Below, piece after piece: positions 8,913 to 16,900 of a stretch of 43,989 nucleotides of DNA (position 1 is the first letter of the stretch; the number at the start of each line of letters is the position of its first letter). Origin of the DNA: a virus. Under the pieces are notes generated by a model. The model did not search any database. It was not told where the DNA came from and saw only the letters and a list, made by a program, of their open reading frames with translations. The stretch covers positions 1 to 43,989 of IMG/VR virus record IMGVR_UViG_3300037247_002025, one strand, 5' to 3'. Both the position numbers and the translations under genes were made by a program.

Positions 8913-9509
8913 CTACGCTTCCGATACCGCGGTCCAGTCCACTAGGCGGAACATGCGCTCGCCCTTCGGCTTGCTGCTTTCCACGTTGGCCCGGAACTCC
9001 GCATTGAAGAGGGTCTTCTCCCCCTTCCGGTAGGCCTGGCCGATCGCCGAGACCGACAGCACCCGCCACACGATCAGGAGGCGGAAGCCCTGCGTCCCGT
9101 CGGCCTGGCTCTCGGGCGAGTCCGCCTCGAAGCCCAGCGCCCACTCGGTCAGCGGACCGGTGCCCACGGTCAGGATGTCCTTCCCGGTAACGCCGGACGC
9201 GGCCGCCTCCGTGCTGAAGGTGCTAGCGCTAATCGCCTTGTTGAGGTTCCCGAGGGTCGCCTCCGCCAGCGGCGCGCGGACGATAAACTGCTCGGAGGTC
9301 AGCGTCGACTTGACCGGACCGGTCTCCTGGTCCACGAAGTGGTCCGCGATCTCCGGCGTGTACTCGAGCTCGACCCCGCCGTCAGAGTAACCCATGCTCG
9401 TCCACCCAGCCCAAACGAGGATGTCGTCATTTTCGTCAGGCGGGGTAGTTCCCACCGGCGCGAGGTATAGCTCGCCCGGTCCCACTAGAATGTTCGCTAC
9501 GTCGGCCAT
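8913..9509 (-). CDS. Major tail (tube) protein
   Basis: A 198-residue protein starting MADVANILVGPGELYLAPVG, a common opening for siphovirus tube proteins (a glycine-rich strand followed by APxGT). Beta-rich throughout, with ALGFEADSPESQADGTQGFR in the C-terminal half. It polymerises into the hexameric rings of the tail tube. The position before the G/GT chaperone pair and a strong Shine-Dalgarno (AGGAGGAGATC) fit a highly expressed virion protein. The hairpin at 8859-8897 follows it directly. Confidence 0.85.
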   Translation of the reverse strand: MADVANILVGPGELYLAPVGTTPPDENDDILVWAGWTSMGYSDGGVELEYTPEIADHFVDQETGPVKSTLTSEQFIVRAPLAEATLGNLNKAISASTFSTEAAASGVTGKDILTVGTGPLTEWALGFEADSPESQADGTQGFRLLIVWRVLSVSAIGQAYRKGEKTLFNAEFRANVESSKPKGERMFRLVDWTAVSEA

Positions 9510-9518
9510 GATCTCCTC

Positions 9519-9854
9519 CTAGAACTTCACCGGCAAGAGTTTAATGTCGGTGATTGAAATGGTCGTGGCGATGTTGACATCGCCATTCGCGTCATTGTAC
9601 TGCCCCGGCGGAAACGGTCCCATCAGATACTGGGTCGCGGCCGCCGGCGACTGCGTAACGTCCTCGTTCGAGCGCCCGTGCGAGCACGGTTCACTCGCGA
9701 CCGTGACCAAGCCGGTGGGGGCCGCGCCCCCGTCGACCAGCAGCATCGTCTTTCCGTCGTTCTGGAACTTGTCCGTCGCCGTCGCCGCCGCGAGCAGCGA
9801 GGTAATCTCCTTGACGCCCTTTCCTGGAAGTGAAGCTACCGTAAGCTGTGCCAT
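9519..9854 (-). CDS. Small structural protein, unknown role
   Basis: A 111-residue protein beginning MAQLTVASLPGKGVKEITSL, with a beta-rich middle (GLVTVASEPCSHGR) and the motif MGPFPPGQYNDANGDVN followed by C-terminal strands. Small proteins with a similar MGPFP...NDA(D/N)G text are frequent near head-tail genes, and are probably decoration or joining proteins. The gene lies between the tail terminator and the tube protein, with a very strong ribosome site (AGGAGGAAGGC). The family is not named with certainty. Confidence 0.65.
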   Translation of the reverse strand: MAQLTVASLPGKGVKEITSLLAAATATDKFQNDGKTMLLVDGGAAPTGLVTVASEPCSHGRSNEDVTQSPAAATQYLMGPFPPGQYNDANGDVNIATTISITDIKLLPVKF

Positions 9855-9863
9855 GCCTTCCTC

Positions 9864-10262
9864 CTAATCCTTCCTAAAGATGAGCTGAAATACGCTCAGC
9901 ACGTTCGGCCAGCGGGTCTCGGGATCGACTAGATCCTGCCCGTAGACGGCCTCCCGCGCGTTCAACAAAAATCCGTTGGCGCCCAGGTCCACTCCCCGTC
10001 GATCGTGGAGCGCGTCGTGCACCAACCGATAGACCAGCCGCGCCTCCTCGGGGTCCTTCTCCGACCAGCACCGAATCTGAACCGTAGGCGAGATGAGCGG
10101 CAGGTCCCCGTCCGTCTCCCCGCCCACGGTCTCTAGCGTGACGGCCGGTAGGGTGGTTCCGCTCCGGACCGGGCCCACCTGGATCTGCGCGGCCGGCACC
10201 GTCGCGATCAGGGCGGCGTCGGCGACCAGGATGAGCCGGATGGCCTTGTTGGTATCGATCAT
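9864..10262 (-). CDS. Tail terminator / completion protein (DUF3168-like)
   Basis: A 132-residue protein starting MIDTNKAIRLILVADAALIA, with VTLETVGGETDG, then QIRCWSEKDPEEARLVYRLV and a C-terminal strand NVLSVFQLIFRKD. This order (short helix, strand, QIRCWS-type strand, helix with A..L......AL) is typical of the gp17/DUF3168 tail-completion family that caps the tube at the head side. It overlaps the gp10-like gene by four bases and lies exactly where siphoviruses keep it. Confidence 0.75.
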   Translation of the reverse strand: MIDTNKAIRLILVADAALIATVPAAQIQVGPVRSGTTLPAVTLETVGGETDGDLPLISPTVQIRCWSEKDPEEARLVYRLVHDALHDRRGVDLGANGFLLNAREAVYGQDLVDPETRWPNVLSVFQLIFRKD

Positions 10263-10585
10263 AGCTCCCTCGCGATCGCCCGGGCGATCGCCTCCTTGTT
10301 CCGCTCGATGCTCGGTCGGAGGTACGGCTGCGCCGGCCTCCCCGCGGTCCCGACCTCGAGGTAGCCCCCGTACCCCGACTCGGTCCAGATCTCCGCCGTC
10401 TTTCCCCGCACCTTATACTTGATCGACCGGCGGTTGAACCCACGCTTATAGGGACTCAGCCGTACGGCCATCGGTACTACGTCGCGAGGAAAGGCGTATT
10501 TCAACCCCGCCTCGATCGCCGCGGCTGACTTCGATCGAGATAGAAGATTAACCATCCGCAAGCCTACCCGAACATCTAAACTCAT
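10259..10585 (-). CDS. HK97 gp10-like head-tail joining protein
   Basis: Encodes 108 residues starting MSLDVRVGLRMVNLL; the ATG at 10585 overlaps the upstream TGA, so a longer reading to 10828 is a shadow. The C-terminal part carries YLEVGTAGRPAQPYLRPSIE, the hallmark (GTxxxPAxPFLRPA) of the HK97 gp10 family. These proteins sit at the neck between the head-closure ring and the tail terminator. Both neighbours are of the expected type, so the call is firm although the N-terminal half is not distinctive. Confidence 0.8.
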   Translation of the reverse strand: MSLDVRVGLRMVNLLSRSKSAAAIEAGLKYAFPRDVVPMAVRLSPYKRGFNRRSIKYKVRGKTAEIWTESGYGGYLEVGTAGRPAQPYLRPSIERNKEAIARAIAREL

Positions 10586-10920
10586 AATTTTACCAACTCT
10601 AAAAAGAGCTCCAGGTGGTGGCCCTGGCCCCCGGCGTCCCTTACCACGATGATCCCGTAGGTCTCGCCGTCGAGCGCGATCTGGTCGGCCGCGGTCACGT
10701 CCTGGACCTCCAGGAAGAGGACGAAGTCCGTGATCCGCGCCTCGCGCCCGACCGCCAGCTCTATCCCGGCCGCCTTGCCCGAGAGCGGCTGCTTCAGGCA
10801 GGGAACGTCGGTCGCGAGGTCTCCCCACGTCCCCGCCGGCGCCCCGTAGCCGTCCGTCCCGCCGGAGGCGGTAAACCGCCGGATCGTGCAGGTCTGCGTG
10901 AGCAGCTGCCGGAAGCCCAC
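10582..10920 (-). CDS. Head closure / head-tail joining protein
   Basis: Encodes 112 residues with a GTG start at 10920, directly after the upstream TAG and preceded by GAGGAG. The start GFRQLLTQTCTIRRFTASGG, then WGDLATDVPCLKQPL and a C-terminal LDGETYGIIVVRDAGGQGHH follow the Phage_H_T_join (SPP1 gp16-like) pattern: a small beta-barrel with T.Q.CTI.R at the start and YxVxxVxxxxGxxHH near the end. The ring it forms closes the filled head below the connector. Confidence 0.8.
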   Translation of the reverse strand: MGFRQLLTQTCTIRRFTASGGTDGYGAPAGTWGDLATDVPCLKQPLSGKAAGIELAVGREARITDFVLFLEVQDVTAADQIALDGETYGIIVVRDAGGQGHHLELFLELVKL

Positions 10921-11301
10921 CTATCGGCTCCTCACCACGTCGTTCCAGATCAGCTCCGCCTCGCTGAACGGCGAGAGGTTCAGCTCCGCGTAGCCGAAGG
11001 CCGGCGCGTTCTCGCTCAGGGCGCGGTAGTGCGCGGCCACCTTCAGCACCGCCTCGGCCATCGCCTTCGAGTCGATGGTATAGTCACCGATCTTCGTCGA
11101 CTTGGCGAGCAGGGCTGCGTTGGCGGCGACCGCGTCCAGCGCGCCGGCGGCGGCCAGGTTTAGGTCGGCGCCACCCTCGGTCAGGAAAAAGTCGATCTCC
11201 TCGTCGTTAAACAGCTGCCGGGTCGCGTCCGCCTCGTCCGTGTCTCGGATCTTGAGCCGAACCTTGCCGCGATCGGTCGCCAGGTCGTAGGTAAAGGCCA
11301 T
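10921..11301 (-). CDS. Head-tail connector (adaptor) protein
   Basis: Encodes 126 residues starting MAFTYDLATDRGKVRLKIRD, with the ATG at 11301 overlapping the previous TGA. Text such as RLKIRDTDEADATRQLFNDEEIDFFL followed by helical, alanine-rich segments is characteristic of the gp6/gp15-like adaptor family that binds below the portal. It is the first of five consecutive neck and tail genes that resume the normal order after the unusual insert at 11301-16878. Confidence 0.8.
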   Translation of the reverse strand: MAFTYDLATDRGKVRLKIRDTDEADATRQLFNDEEIDFFLTEGGADLNLAAAGALDAVAANAALLAKSTKIGDYTIDSKAMAEAVLKVAAHYRALSENAPAFGYAELNLSPFSEAELIWNDVVRSR

Positions 11302-13022
11302 CAGATGATCTCCTCTCGGTGCGGCACGGGTAGGTCCGCCGCGCCTAGAATCCGCTCGCGCGTCCAGGGAAAGCCAAGGTCGACCGAAAGGTCGCCCGAG
11401 ACGGTAGCTAGCCCCGCGACGACCCCCCGCAGCGCCCACTTAAGCTCGAGCACGCCCGCGAGCGTGCTGCCGCCGGCGACCGCGCCGGTCAGGGCGCGCA
11501 GCCTCTGAAGCTCGCCCGCCAGCGTCGAGGCGACGTCGATCGATCCATTGATCGCGCGGTACTTTCCGAGGATCGCGTCCAGCGTCGAGGCGGCCGCCAC
11601 GGTGCTAGCCATCAGCCGCTCGACCGGGAGCTGCCCGGTCAGCGCCGAGATCGCGGCGATCACGCCACTCAGAAGCTGCTCGCCGGCGAGGGTAAGCTCC
11701 CCGTCTAAGGCGCTGACGCCGGAGATAGTTCCCGCCAGCGCCCACTCGAGCTCAAGCGCACCGGCGAGGCTCGAGGTCGCCGGAACCACCGCGACCATCT
11801 CTCTTGAAATTGGCAAGTCGCCCGCGAGGGTCGAGGTCGCCGCCACGGTGCTAACCATTAGTCGATCAACGGGAAGCTCGCCCGCGAGCGCAGCAGCCGC
11901 GGCTATAGTGCTGATCATCTCCCGATTGACGGGGAGCTCACCTGCGAGGGTTGAACTCGCGGCGATCACGCCATCCAAGAGCTGCTCACCGGTAAGAATC
12001 AACTCGCCCGCGAGGGTAGAAGAGGCGGCGATCGCAGAGATCATCTCCCGGTCAACCGGGAGGTCGCCCGCGAGCGTCGAGACCACCGCCACGGTGCTGA
12101 CCATCTCTCGATCGACCGGCAGCACGCCCGCGAGCGCGGAGACCGCGGCGACGACCGCGGCCATCTCTCGGTCAACCGGCAGATCCCCGGTCAGGCTCGA
12201 GGCCGCGGCGATCGTGCCGTCGAGGAAGACGTCGACGGCTACGCCTATCTCAACGCCGCTGTAGATCCCGGCCACCTGCTGCTTGTGAACGTCCAGGATG
12301 ACGCTGCCCGGATCGGCGGGCAGGAGGACGAGGGGGAGCAGGGGAACAAAGCTAGAGCGAAGCCTATTCTCCTCGGCAGGATCAGCCGCAGCCGCCGGTC
12401 GGATTACAACTACATTTGCAATCCAAATCGCTGAGGTAGCGACGGTAAAGGCATCGGGGTCTTCCGGGCTACCGTTGCGCTCCCGCCGTCCTGTCCCGAT
12501 TTCAACCGAGCCGCCGCCAGCGCCAGCATTGGTGTCAATGAAGTCCGTGTAGCTTGTCGGCCCCGCGGTGATGTCGTTGTCGGAAACCTTAATCCCGGCG
12601 ACTGCCAACCAAAGGGTATCCTCGGCACCCCAGCTAGGAGCTAGGCTCGGCGGGTCGGGCGAGGTACTGGTTCCCGTCGTAGCGACTCCTGCCTCTGGTG
12701 CCGTAGTTCCGTGCCAACCTGTTATGCGATAGGTTTGGGCTGCCGAGGATTCGCCACTTACTATATTAACATCTACCGTCGTGCCGCCCTCGGTTCCGTC
12801 GGCAAATCTATAGAAGACGGTCAGCTGAATGGTGTTCAGCCCGGCATTTTCACTAAATAGCAGCGTCCACCCGGTCGGCGTATTTGGCTGGTCGTCATCA
12901 TCATTGAGGAACTTCATCACCAGCAGGTCACCGTCGTCAACGGTGGCTGGCATCGCTACGGCGTGAATTGGCCCGTCGAGGTCAACCGATTCAGTGACGC
13001 TCGCTACGACTGGAAAAGCCAT
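11301..13022 (-). CDS. Structural protein with N-terminal beta domain and 14 x 20-residue repeats
   Basis: A 573-residue protein in three parts. Residues 1-210 are a beta-sandwich-like domain (TPTGWTLLFSENAG; AIWIANVVVIRPA) coded by DNA lower in G+C. Residues 211-266 are a linker with a hydrophobic stretch. Residues 267-550 contain 14 tandem repeats with a period of 20 residues (two of 22) around the core S(A/T)LAGxLPVDREM. The regular small-hydrophobic pattern suggests a beta-solenoid fibre. Repeats of the type AGSIA-xSTL-xGxL are known in other phage virion proteins. The place between capsid and connector genes hints at a head fibre or decoration, but a tail role is possible. Confidence 0.65.
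   Translation of the reverse strand: MAFPVVASVTESVDLDGPIHAVAMPATVDDGDLLVMKFLNDDDDQPNTPTGWTLLFSENAGLNTIQLTVFYRFADGTEGGTTVDVNIVSGESSAAQTYRITGWHGTTAPEAGVATTGTSTSPDPPSLAPSWGAEDTLWLAVAGIKVSDNDITAGPTSYTDFIDTNAGAGGGSVEIGTGRRERNGSPEDPDAFTVATSAIWIANVVVIRPAAAADPAEENRLRSSFVPLLPLVLLPADPGSVILDVHKQQVAGIYSGVEIGVAVDVFLDGTIAAASSLTGDLPVDREMAAVVAAVSALAGVLPVDREMVSTVAVVSTLAGDLPVDREMISAIAASSTLAGELILTGEQLLDGVIAASSTLAGELPVNREMISTIAAAAALAGELPVDRLMVSTVAATSTLAGDLPISREMVAVVPATSSLAGALELEWALAGTISGVSALDGELTLAGEQLLSGVIAAISALTGQLPVERLMASTVAAASTLDAILGKYRAINGSIDVASTLAGELQRLRALTGAVAGGSTLAGVLELKWALRGVVAGLATVSGDLSVDLGFPWTRERILGAADLPVPHREEII
11373..12224 (-). repeat. Tandem ~60-base coding repeats (14 units)
   Basis: The conserved LAGxL core recurs at residues 278, 298, 318, 338, 360, 380, 400, 420, 440, 462, 482, 502, 522 and 542 of the protein encoded at 11301-13022, spacings of 20 with two of 22. 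Neighbouring units are similar at the DNA level (CGGTCGACCGG-type blocks recur), so copy number could change by slippage or recombination. Confidence 0.9.
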
Positions 13023-13027
13023 TAACC

Positions 13028-14704
13028 TTACGCTCCTGAAACCATCTTCGCGCGGGTGAAGGTGCCGCTCACCAGGCTCAGGGCCGCCTTGGCGATCTTG
13101 ACGTCCGCGTCGCTGTAGATGCCCAGCTCCGAGCCGGTGGTCACGTTCTGGTTTCGCAGCGCCATGAAGAACAGCATCAGCAGCTGATCGGGTCGCGGGT
13201 TAGCCGGCGGTTGGCCTTGCGGCAACTCCGCCAGGGTCGCCGCGCCCGAGCCGAAGACCTTGTCGGCGGCGTCCTGGGCGAACGCCGCCGCGCTGATCGC
13301 GTCGGTGGCGAACTTGCCCGACGTAAACGCGTTGCCGGCGATCGCGGCGGCGGTCAGGACGTTGGCGGCCATCGCCCCGACCGAGCCGTCCACGCGGCCC
13401 GAAGCCAGCGCGTTCATCGCCGCGCCGAGCCACTCCTTTAGGTCGGCGTGAACCATCCCGTCCGCCTCGGTGGCGATCAGGTTCGCCGGGGTCGCGAGCA
13501 CCTTGCCGGCGGCGTCCGTGCCGGCCTCGGCCGCTATCGTGCTTCTCGACAGGGCGGCGTCCTCGGTGAGGTCGGTGGTGGTACCGTTGTCGGTAATGGT
13601 CATGTTGCCGCGGGCAGCCACCGTCAGGCTGGTGCAGGTGGCGCCTATGATGAGCTGGCCGTCGCTCTCGTAGCTCACGGTGTCGAGGGCGGTCCCGCTG
13701 TTGAGCTGCAGTCCCCCCGAGTAGTGTCGGATGTTGAGGTTGGTAACGCCCGCCCCCGGGAAGGTGAGCTCCGGCGTGTTGTTTCCCGCGACCGCGCTGT
13801 GGCACCCGGCGAAAATTATGTTCATCGACGCGCGGAGGGTGCTGTTGCCCGTTAGCGCGCAACCATAGGCAAAGCACTCCAGGGCTGCCAGCCCCGCCAG
13901 CTCGCAGTCGTGCATGTGAATTCGGTCTGCCCCGCCCTGGGTACCGGTCAGGGAGAGGGAGATGAACGTCGAGTTATCCACGTCCTGGGAGCCCAGGTTG
14001 ATCTGGTTATTTCCCCCGATGCCGACAAACTCGTAGTCCTCCATCGGGGCGGCGAGCGTGACGTTGGAGTCGTTGATGAGGTAGATGCGATCGAGGCTCA
14101 TGCTGTCGGCCAGGGTCTTGGCGGCGCCGATGGTGGAGACGGGGTTGCCTATGGTGCCGTCCACGCCGTTTACGGTGTTGGTGTTGCCGGCGGCGTCGTT
14201 TAGATAGACCCCGGGCCCACGCGGCCCCAGGTAAGCGGGGTAGAATCCCTCGTTGCCGTCGAACACGGTTTCAAGATTATCGGCGGCAGGCGCAGAACCG
14301 CTGACAGCGGTCACGTCCGCTCCGACCTCCCCGGCGGCGCTTACGCCGAGCCTTCTCCCGTTGGTAGCGGGCATAAGAGCGGCGCGGTTCTCGATGCTGA
14401 ATGAGGCCACCACGTACCCGACGGCGGAGATGCCATTTATCGTGCCAGCCGAGATAACCACCTGGTACTCCTGTCCCACGCCGAACCCGTTGGCGGCAGT
14501 GGCGACTACGCGAACATTGTGTAGGCCCGTGAGGCTATTAAAATCCAGGGTAAGTGTTTCCGCTCCGGTTATGGGAGTAATAGAGTTATCTTCATAAATT
14601 TCGACTTCACCGGAAACCAACGTAACCGGCAATCCAGTGTTATTCACCGTGGTGAACTTAAAGTCAAACGTCGTCTCTAAAGCAAAATCGCCTAAGTTGT
14701 TCAT
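13028..14704 (-). CDS. Beta-helical fibre-like structural protein
   Basis: A 558-residue protein. The N-terminal ~110 residues look like a small Ig-like beta domain (GLPVTLVSGEVEIYEDNS; VSAGTIN-type strands). Residues ~170-400 read like a right-handed beta-helix, with short strands, many Asn, Gly and Thr, and TPVSTIGAAKTLADS-type entry text (NPVSTIGAAKTLAD). The last ~150 residues (AANVLTAAAIAGNAFTSGKF) are the coiled or trimerising alanine-rich tail common in phage fibres. It shares a one-base overlap (TAATG) with its upstream neighbour. The likely role is a fibre on head or tail; which one cannot be told from sequence. Confidence 0.6.
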   Translation of the reverse strand: MNNLGDFALETTFDFKFTTVNNTGLPVTLVSGEVEIYEDNSITPITGAETLTLDFNSLTGLHNVRVVATAANGFGVGQEYQVVISAGTINGISAVGYVVASFSIENRAALMPATNGRRLGVSAAGEVGADVTAVSGSAPAADNLETVFDGNEGFYPAYLGPRGPGVYLNDAAGNTNTVNGVDGTIGNPVSTIGAAKTLADSMSLDRIYLINDSNVTLAAPMEDYEFVGIGGNNQINLGSQDVDNSTFISLSLTGTQGGADRIHMHDCELAGLAALECFAYGCALTGNSTLRASMNIIFAGCHSAVAGNNTPELTFPGAGVTNLNIRHYSGGLQLNSGTALDTVSYESDGQLIIGATCTSLTVAARGNMTITDNGTTTDLTEDAALSRSTIAAEAGTDAAGKVLATPANLIATEADGMVHADLKEWLGAAMNALASGRVDGSVGAMAANVLTAAAIAGNAFTSGKFATDAISAAAFAQDAADKVFGSGAATLAELPQGQPPANPRPDQLLMLFFMALRNQNVTTGSELGIYSDADVKIAKAALSLVSGTFTRAKMVSGA

Positions 14705-15414
14705 TATGCCCTCACCGCGTGATGTCTTACCTGTGCCAATCCCGCGCCCTGCCCGCCTACCGCCGTCTTCGTCACCGTGATCCTCGGCACCTGGGTATTG
14801 TCCATGCCCGGATTCCCGGCGTTATAGCGCAACCGGAACTCTATAAAGTCTCCGTCGCTAAAGTCAGCCGAAACCAGTAACAGGCCCCAGACCATCTCGG
14901 TAAAGTTGTTCGCCGTGAGCTCGAAGTTTGCCAGCTCTGCGTCAGATACCATCTGTTCGCTAGCAACGAAGGAGCCCGCCCCGTCGGTGAGGCCGTCCGT
15001 TCCCCGGTTGGTCGTAGCCCCGCCGTCCGTCAGGAAGCTACCGGAGTCCATCCGAACGCGATTGGTTGCACCCGTGGGAGTTATCCACGACCCCCCGCCG
15101 TTTACCCGGTACTGGAGGTCGTAGTCGTCGATGGCGTTCCCGCCAATATCTCCGGCGCCGAGCTCGTCCATCAGAAGCCGAAGCTGAATCTGGGAGTCCG
15201 AATCTACGCCGCGCCCGGTTACGTTCACGTCCTCACCCGCAGCCGGACTTGAGCCCGCCTCGGTTCCGTCCTCGTAGAAGCGGAAGTGCGTTATATCAGG
15301 GGCGAACTCATCGTGGCCGCACAGAGCCCAGGGACCGGAGTAAAGATAACTCTCCCGATGGAGGACGACACCCGTCTCGATGTCGATGACGACCTTAGTG
15401 GTTACGCGCTTCAA
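14704..15414 (-). CDS. Virion-associated protein, TTG start
   Basis: Encodes 236 residues if started at the TTG at 15414, giving LKRVTTKVVIDIETGVVLHR. This start is preferred because TTKVVIDIETGxVLxxExYxYSGP is a recurrent N-terminus in phage structural operons and GAAGAGGG lies just upstream; the ATG at 15468 would lie deep in the previous gene. The rest is beta-rich (ITHFRFYEDGTEAGSS; DFSDGDFIEFRLRYN) and looks like a jelly-roll or concanavalin-type domain. It overlaps the upstream gene by 20 bases. Function unknown; probably a virion surface protein. Confidence 0.6.
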   Translation of the reverse strand: MKRVTTKVVIDIETGVVLHRESYLYSGPWALCGHDEFAPDITHFRFYEDGTEAGSSPAAGEDVNVTGRGVDSDSQIQLRLLMDELGAGDIGGNAIDDYDLQYRVNGGGSWITPTGATNRVRMDSGSFLTDGGATTNRGTDGLTDGAGSFVASEQMVSDAELANFELTANNFTEMVWGLLLVSADFSDGDFIEFRLRYNAGNPGMDNTQVPRITVTKTAVGGQGAGLAQVRHHAVRA

Positions 15415-15691
15415 TTTTCGCCCTCTTCCTGATCTCCCAGTAGTCCTCATCCCGAATCGACCGGCCAAATAGAACCGCCTTGGGGCCGCGGTACATCAGC
15501 AGGTAGTCCCACAGGCCGGGGGTGTCGCAGCCGTTCCAGCCGGTCTCAGCGTTCCAGTAGTAGGCGGTCTTGCCGGACTGTAGCTTCCCGTCATTATCAA
15601 CCACCTGTACGTTGCTGGTCGGGGCATGGAAGGGGTCACCATCCTCGCTACTGAAGGTTGACCCGTCGCCGTAGTAGATTTTCCAGGCCAT
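15395..15691 (-). CDS. Small conserved phage protein
   Basis: A 98-residue protein opening MAWKIYYGDGSTFSSEDGDP, with SNVQVVDNDG, KTAYYWNAETGWNGCDTPGLWDYLL and VLFGRSIRDEDYWEIRK. Proteins of this length with a YYDDGSTF start, a YYxW strand and a GLWDYL...VLFGRTI.xExF end occur in many siphovirus structural operons, usually with no assigned role. It overlaps the next gene, so the two are probably co-translated. Confidence 0.65.
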   Translation of the reverse strand: MAWKIYYGDGSTFSSEDGDPFHAPTSNVQVVDNDGKLQSGKTAYYWNAETGWNGCDTPGLWDYLLMYRGPKAVLFGRSIRDEDYWEIRKRAKIEARNH

Positions 15692-15692
15692 C

Positions 15693-16061
15693 TCATCCCC
15701 CGCTCTCCCAGGGAACGACGGCGGTCGCCTGGTTCGAGGGCACGCTCTCCAGGCCGTTGGCGTCCAGCGCCCGCACCACGTAGTAGTAGGTCAGGCCCTT
15801 CTCCACGGTCTCGTCGTCGTAGGTTAGGCCGGGGATCACCGCCGAGTTTAGCCGGACGTACGGACCGCCGTTCTGGTCGGAGCGGTAGGCGTGGTAGCCC
15901 ACCACCGTCGGCGTCGGGCTGGCGTCCCACGCTAGCTCGGCGACCGGCTCCCAGGTTACAACGATATTCAGCACCTTCTCAGCGGTCTGCTGCCCCGCGC
16001 CCGAGGCCGCTAGGACCAGGGCCAGGAGCAACATCGCCGAGGTTGTGAGAAGGCGCCTCAT
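15693..16061 (-). CDS. Exported fibronectin type III protein
   Basis: A 122-residue protein. Residues 1-21 form a typical signal peptide (MRRLLTTSAMLLLALVLAAS) with a possible cleavage site around GAG/QQ. Residues ~35-120 are one Fn3 domain: AELAWDASPTPTVVGYHAYR, then YDDETVEKGLTYYYVVRALDANG. Right after the signal it has GQQTAEKVL, matching GQQTAEQQL of its upstream neighbour, so the two leaders are related. The ATG overlaps that neighbour's TGA. A secretion signal is unusual inside a capsid-tail operon; the product may sit on the infected cell surface instead of in the virion. Confidence 0.7.
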   Translation of the reverse strand: MRRLLTTSAMLLLALVLAASGAGQQTAEKVLNIVVTWEPVAELAWDASPTPTVVGYHAYRSDQNGGPYVRLNSAVIPGLTYDDETVEKGLTYYYVVRALDANGLESVPSNQATAVVPWESGG

Positions 16062-16453
16062 CCCGTCTTCCGCTTGTCCTTCCTCGCCGGCTTCCTACCA
16101 AACTCGAACGTCCGGGTGGCCGCGCTCCCCGCGCTGTCGGTAGCCTCAACGGTAAAGATGAAGCTACCGGTCTCAGTAGCCGTGCCACCCAGGACGCCGT
16201 CCGCGGCGCCCAGCGTCAGCCCGGCGGGCAGCGCGCCCAGGATCACCGCCCAGGTATAGGGCGCGACCCCGCCCATCGCGGTGAGGGTCGTGCTATAGGG
16301 CACGCCCATCTGCCCGCCCGGCAACGAGCTGGTCATCACGACCAGCAGCGCCGGCGCGATGTCGAGCGAGAGCTGCTGCTCGGCCGTCTGTTGCCCGCAG
16401 GCCAGCAGCGGAAAGAGTAAGACGACCAGCGTAACCAAAACGAGATACCTCAT
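16058..16453 (-). CDS. Predicted lipoprotein with Ig-like (He_PIG-type) domain
   Basis: Encodes 131 residues from the ATG at 16453, which has GGGAGG upstream; a longer reading to 16624 overlaps another gene and lacks a ribosome site. The N-terminus is a signal peptide with a lipobox LLAC (Cys19), so the product should be lipid-anchored. Residues ~42-120 match the putative Ig domain family: GVPYSTTLTAMGGVAPYTWAV, LPAGLTL, GGTATETGSFIFTVEATDSAG. The C-terminus is basic. Phage lipoproteins often block superinfection, but the Ig domain and place in the structural operon leave an adhesion or decoration role open. Confidence 0.7.
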   Translation of the reverse strand: MRYLVLVTLVVLLFPLLACGQQTAEQQLSLDIAPALLVVMTSSLPGGQMGVPYSTTLTAMGGVAPYTWAVILGALPAGLTLGAADGVLGGTATETGSFIFTVEATDSAGSAATRTFEFGRKPARKDKRKTG

Positions 16454-16476
16454 AATCGTCCTCCCAATCGCCCGTC

Positions 16477-16878
16477 TTAGTCGAGCGTGATGTCCAGGTC
16501 GCCCGCGGCAAACTTCGCCGTATCGCCGTCGTCGATGTCCTTCGCCGTGCCCAGCAGGCCGTAGGCCAGCAGGTTGCCGCCGCTGACCGCGTCGTAGATC
16601 CCGAAGTAGGTACACACCCCCCACGGGCCGGTCGCCGCCGGGAAGGCCATCTCGATCGCGTTCGCCAGCGCGCCCGCGGCCGCGGTCGTCCAGGTGGTCT
16701 TGTCGTTGGTAAAGCTCGGCCGCGAGTAGTTGTTGCCGCTCGGCTCGGTGAAGTTGGTACCGTCGTCGCTCGGCGTGGTGGTCGAGAGCGCCAGCCAGAC
16801 CGACGCCGGCTCGGCGTAGTCCAGGCCGCCGAACAGTTGGTCCAGAACCTCGAGTTCAAGATAGTCTGTAAAGCTCAT
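16477..16878 (-). CDS. Fibre-type virion protein following the capsid gene
   Basis: A 133-residue protein with the widespread phage pattern VWLALSTTTPSDDGTNFTEP, then NNYSRPSF, AAATGPWG-type text (FPAATGPWGVCTYFGIYDA), GGNLLAYGLL and a C-terminal GDLDITLD. This arrangement is found in short fibre or tail-fibre-like proteins encoded in many siphovirus structural operons. It follows the major capsid gene with a strong ribosome site (GGGAGGATTAGGCT). The fold is probably a small beta-sandwich trimer. Whether it decorates head or tail is not visible. Confidence 0.65.
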   Translation of the reverse strand: MSFTDYLELEVLDQLFGGLDYAEPASVWLALSTTTPSDDGTNFTEPSGNNYSRPSFTNDKTTWTTAAAGALANAIEMAFPAATGPWGVCTYFGIYDAVSGGNLLAYGLLGTAKDIDDGDTAKFAAGDLDITLD

Positions 16879-16900
16879 AGCCTAATCCTCCCGCGGTGAG

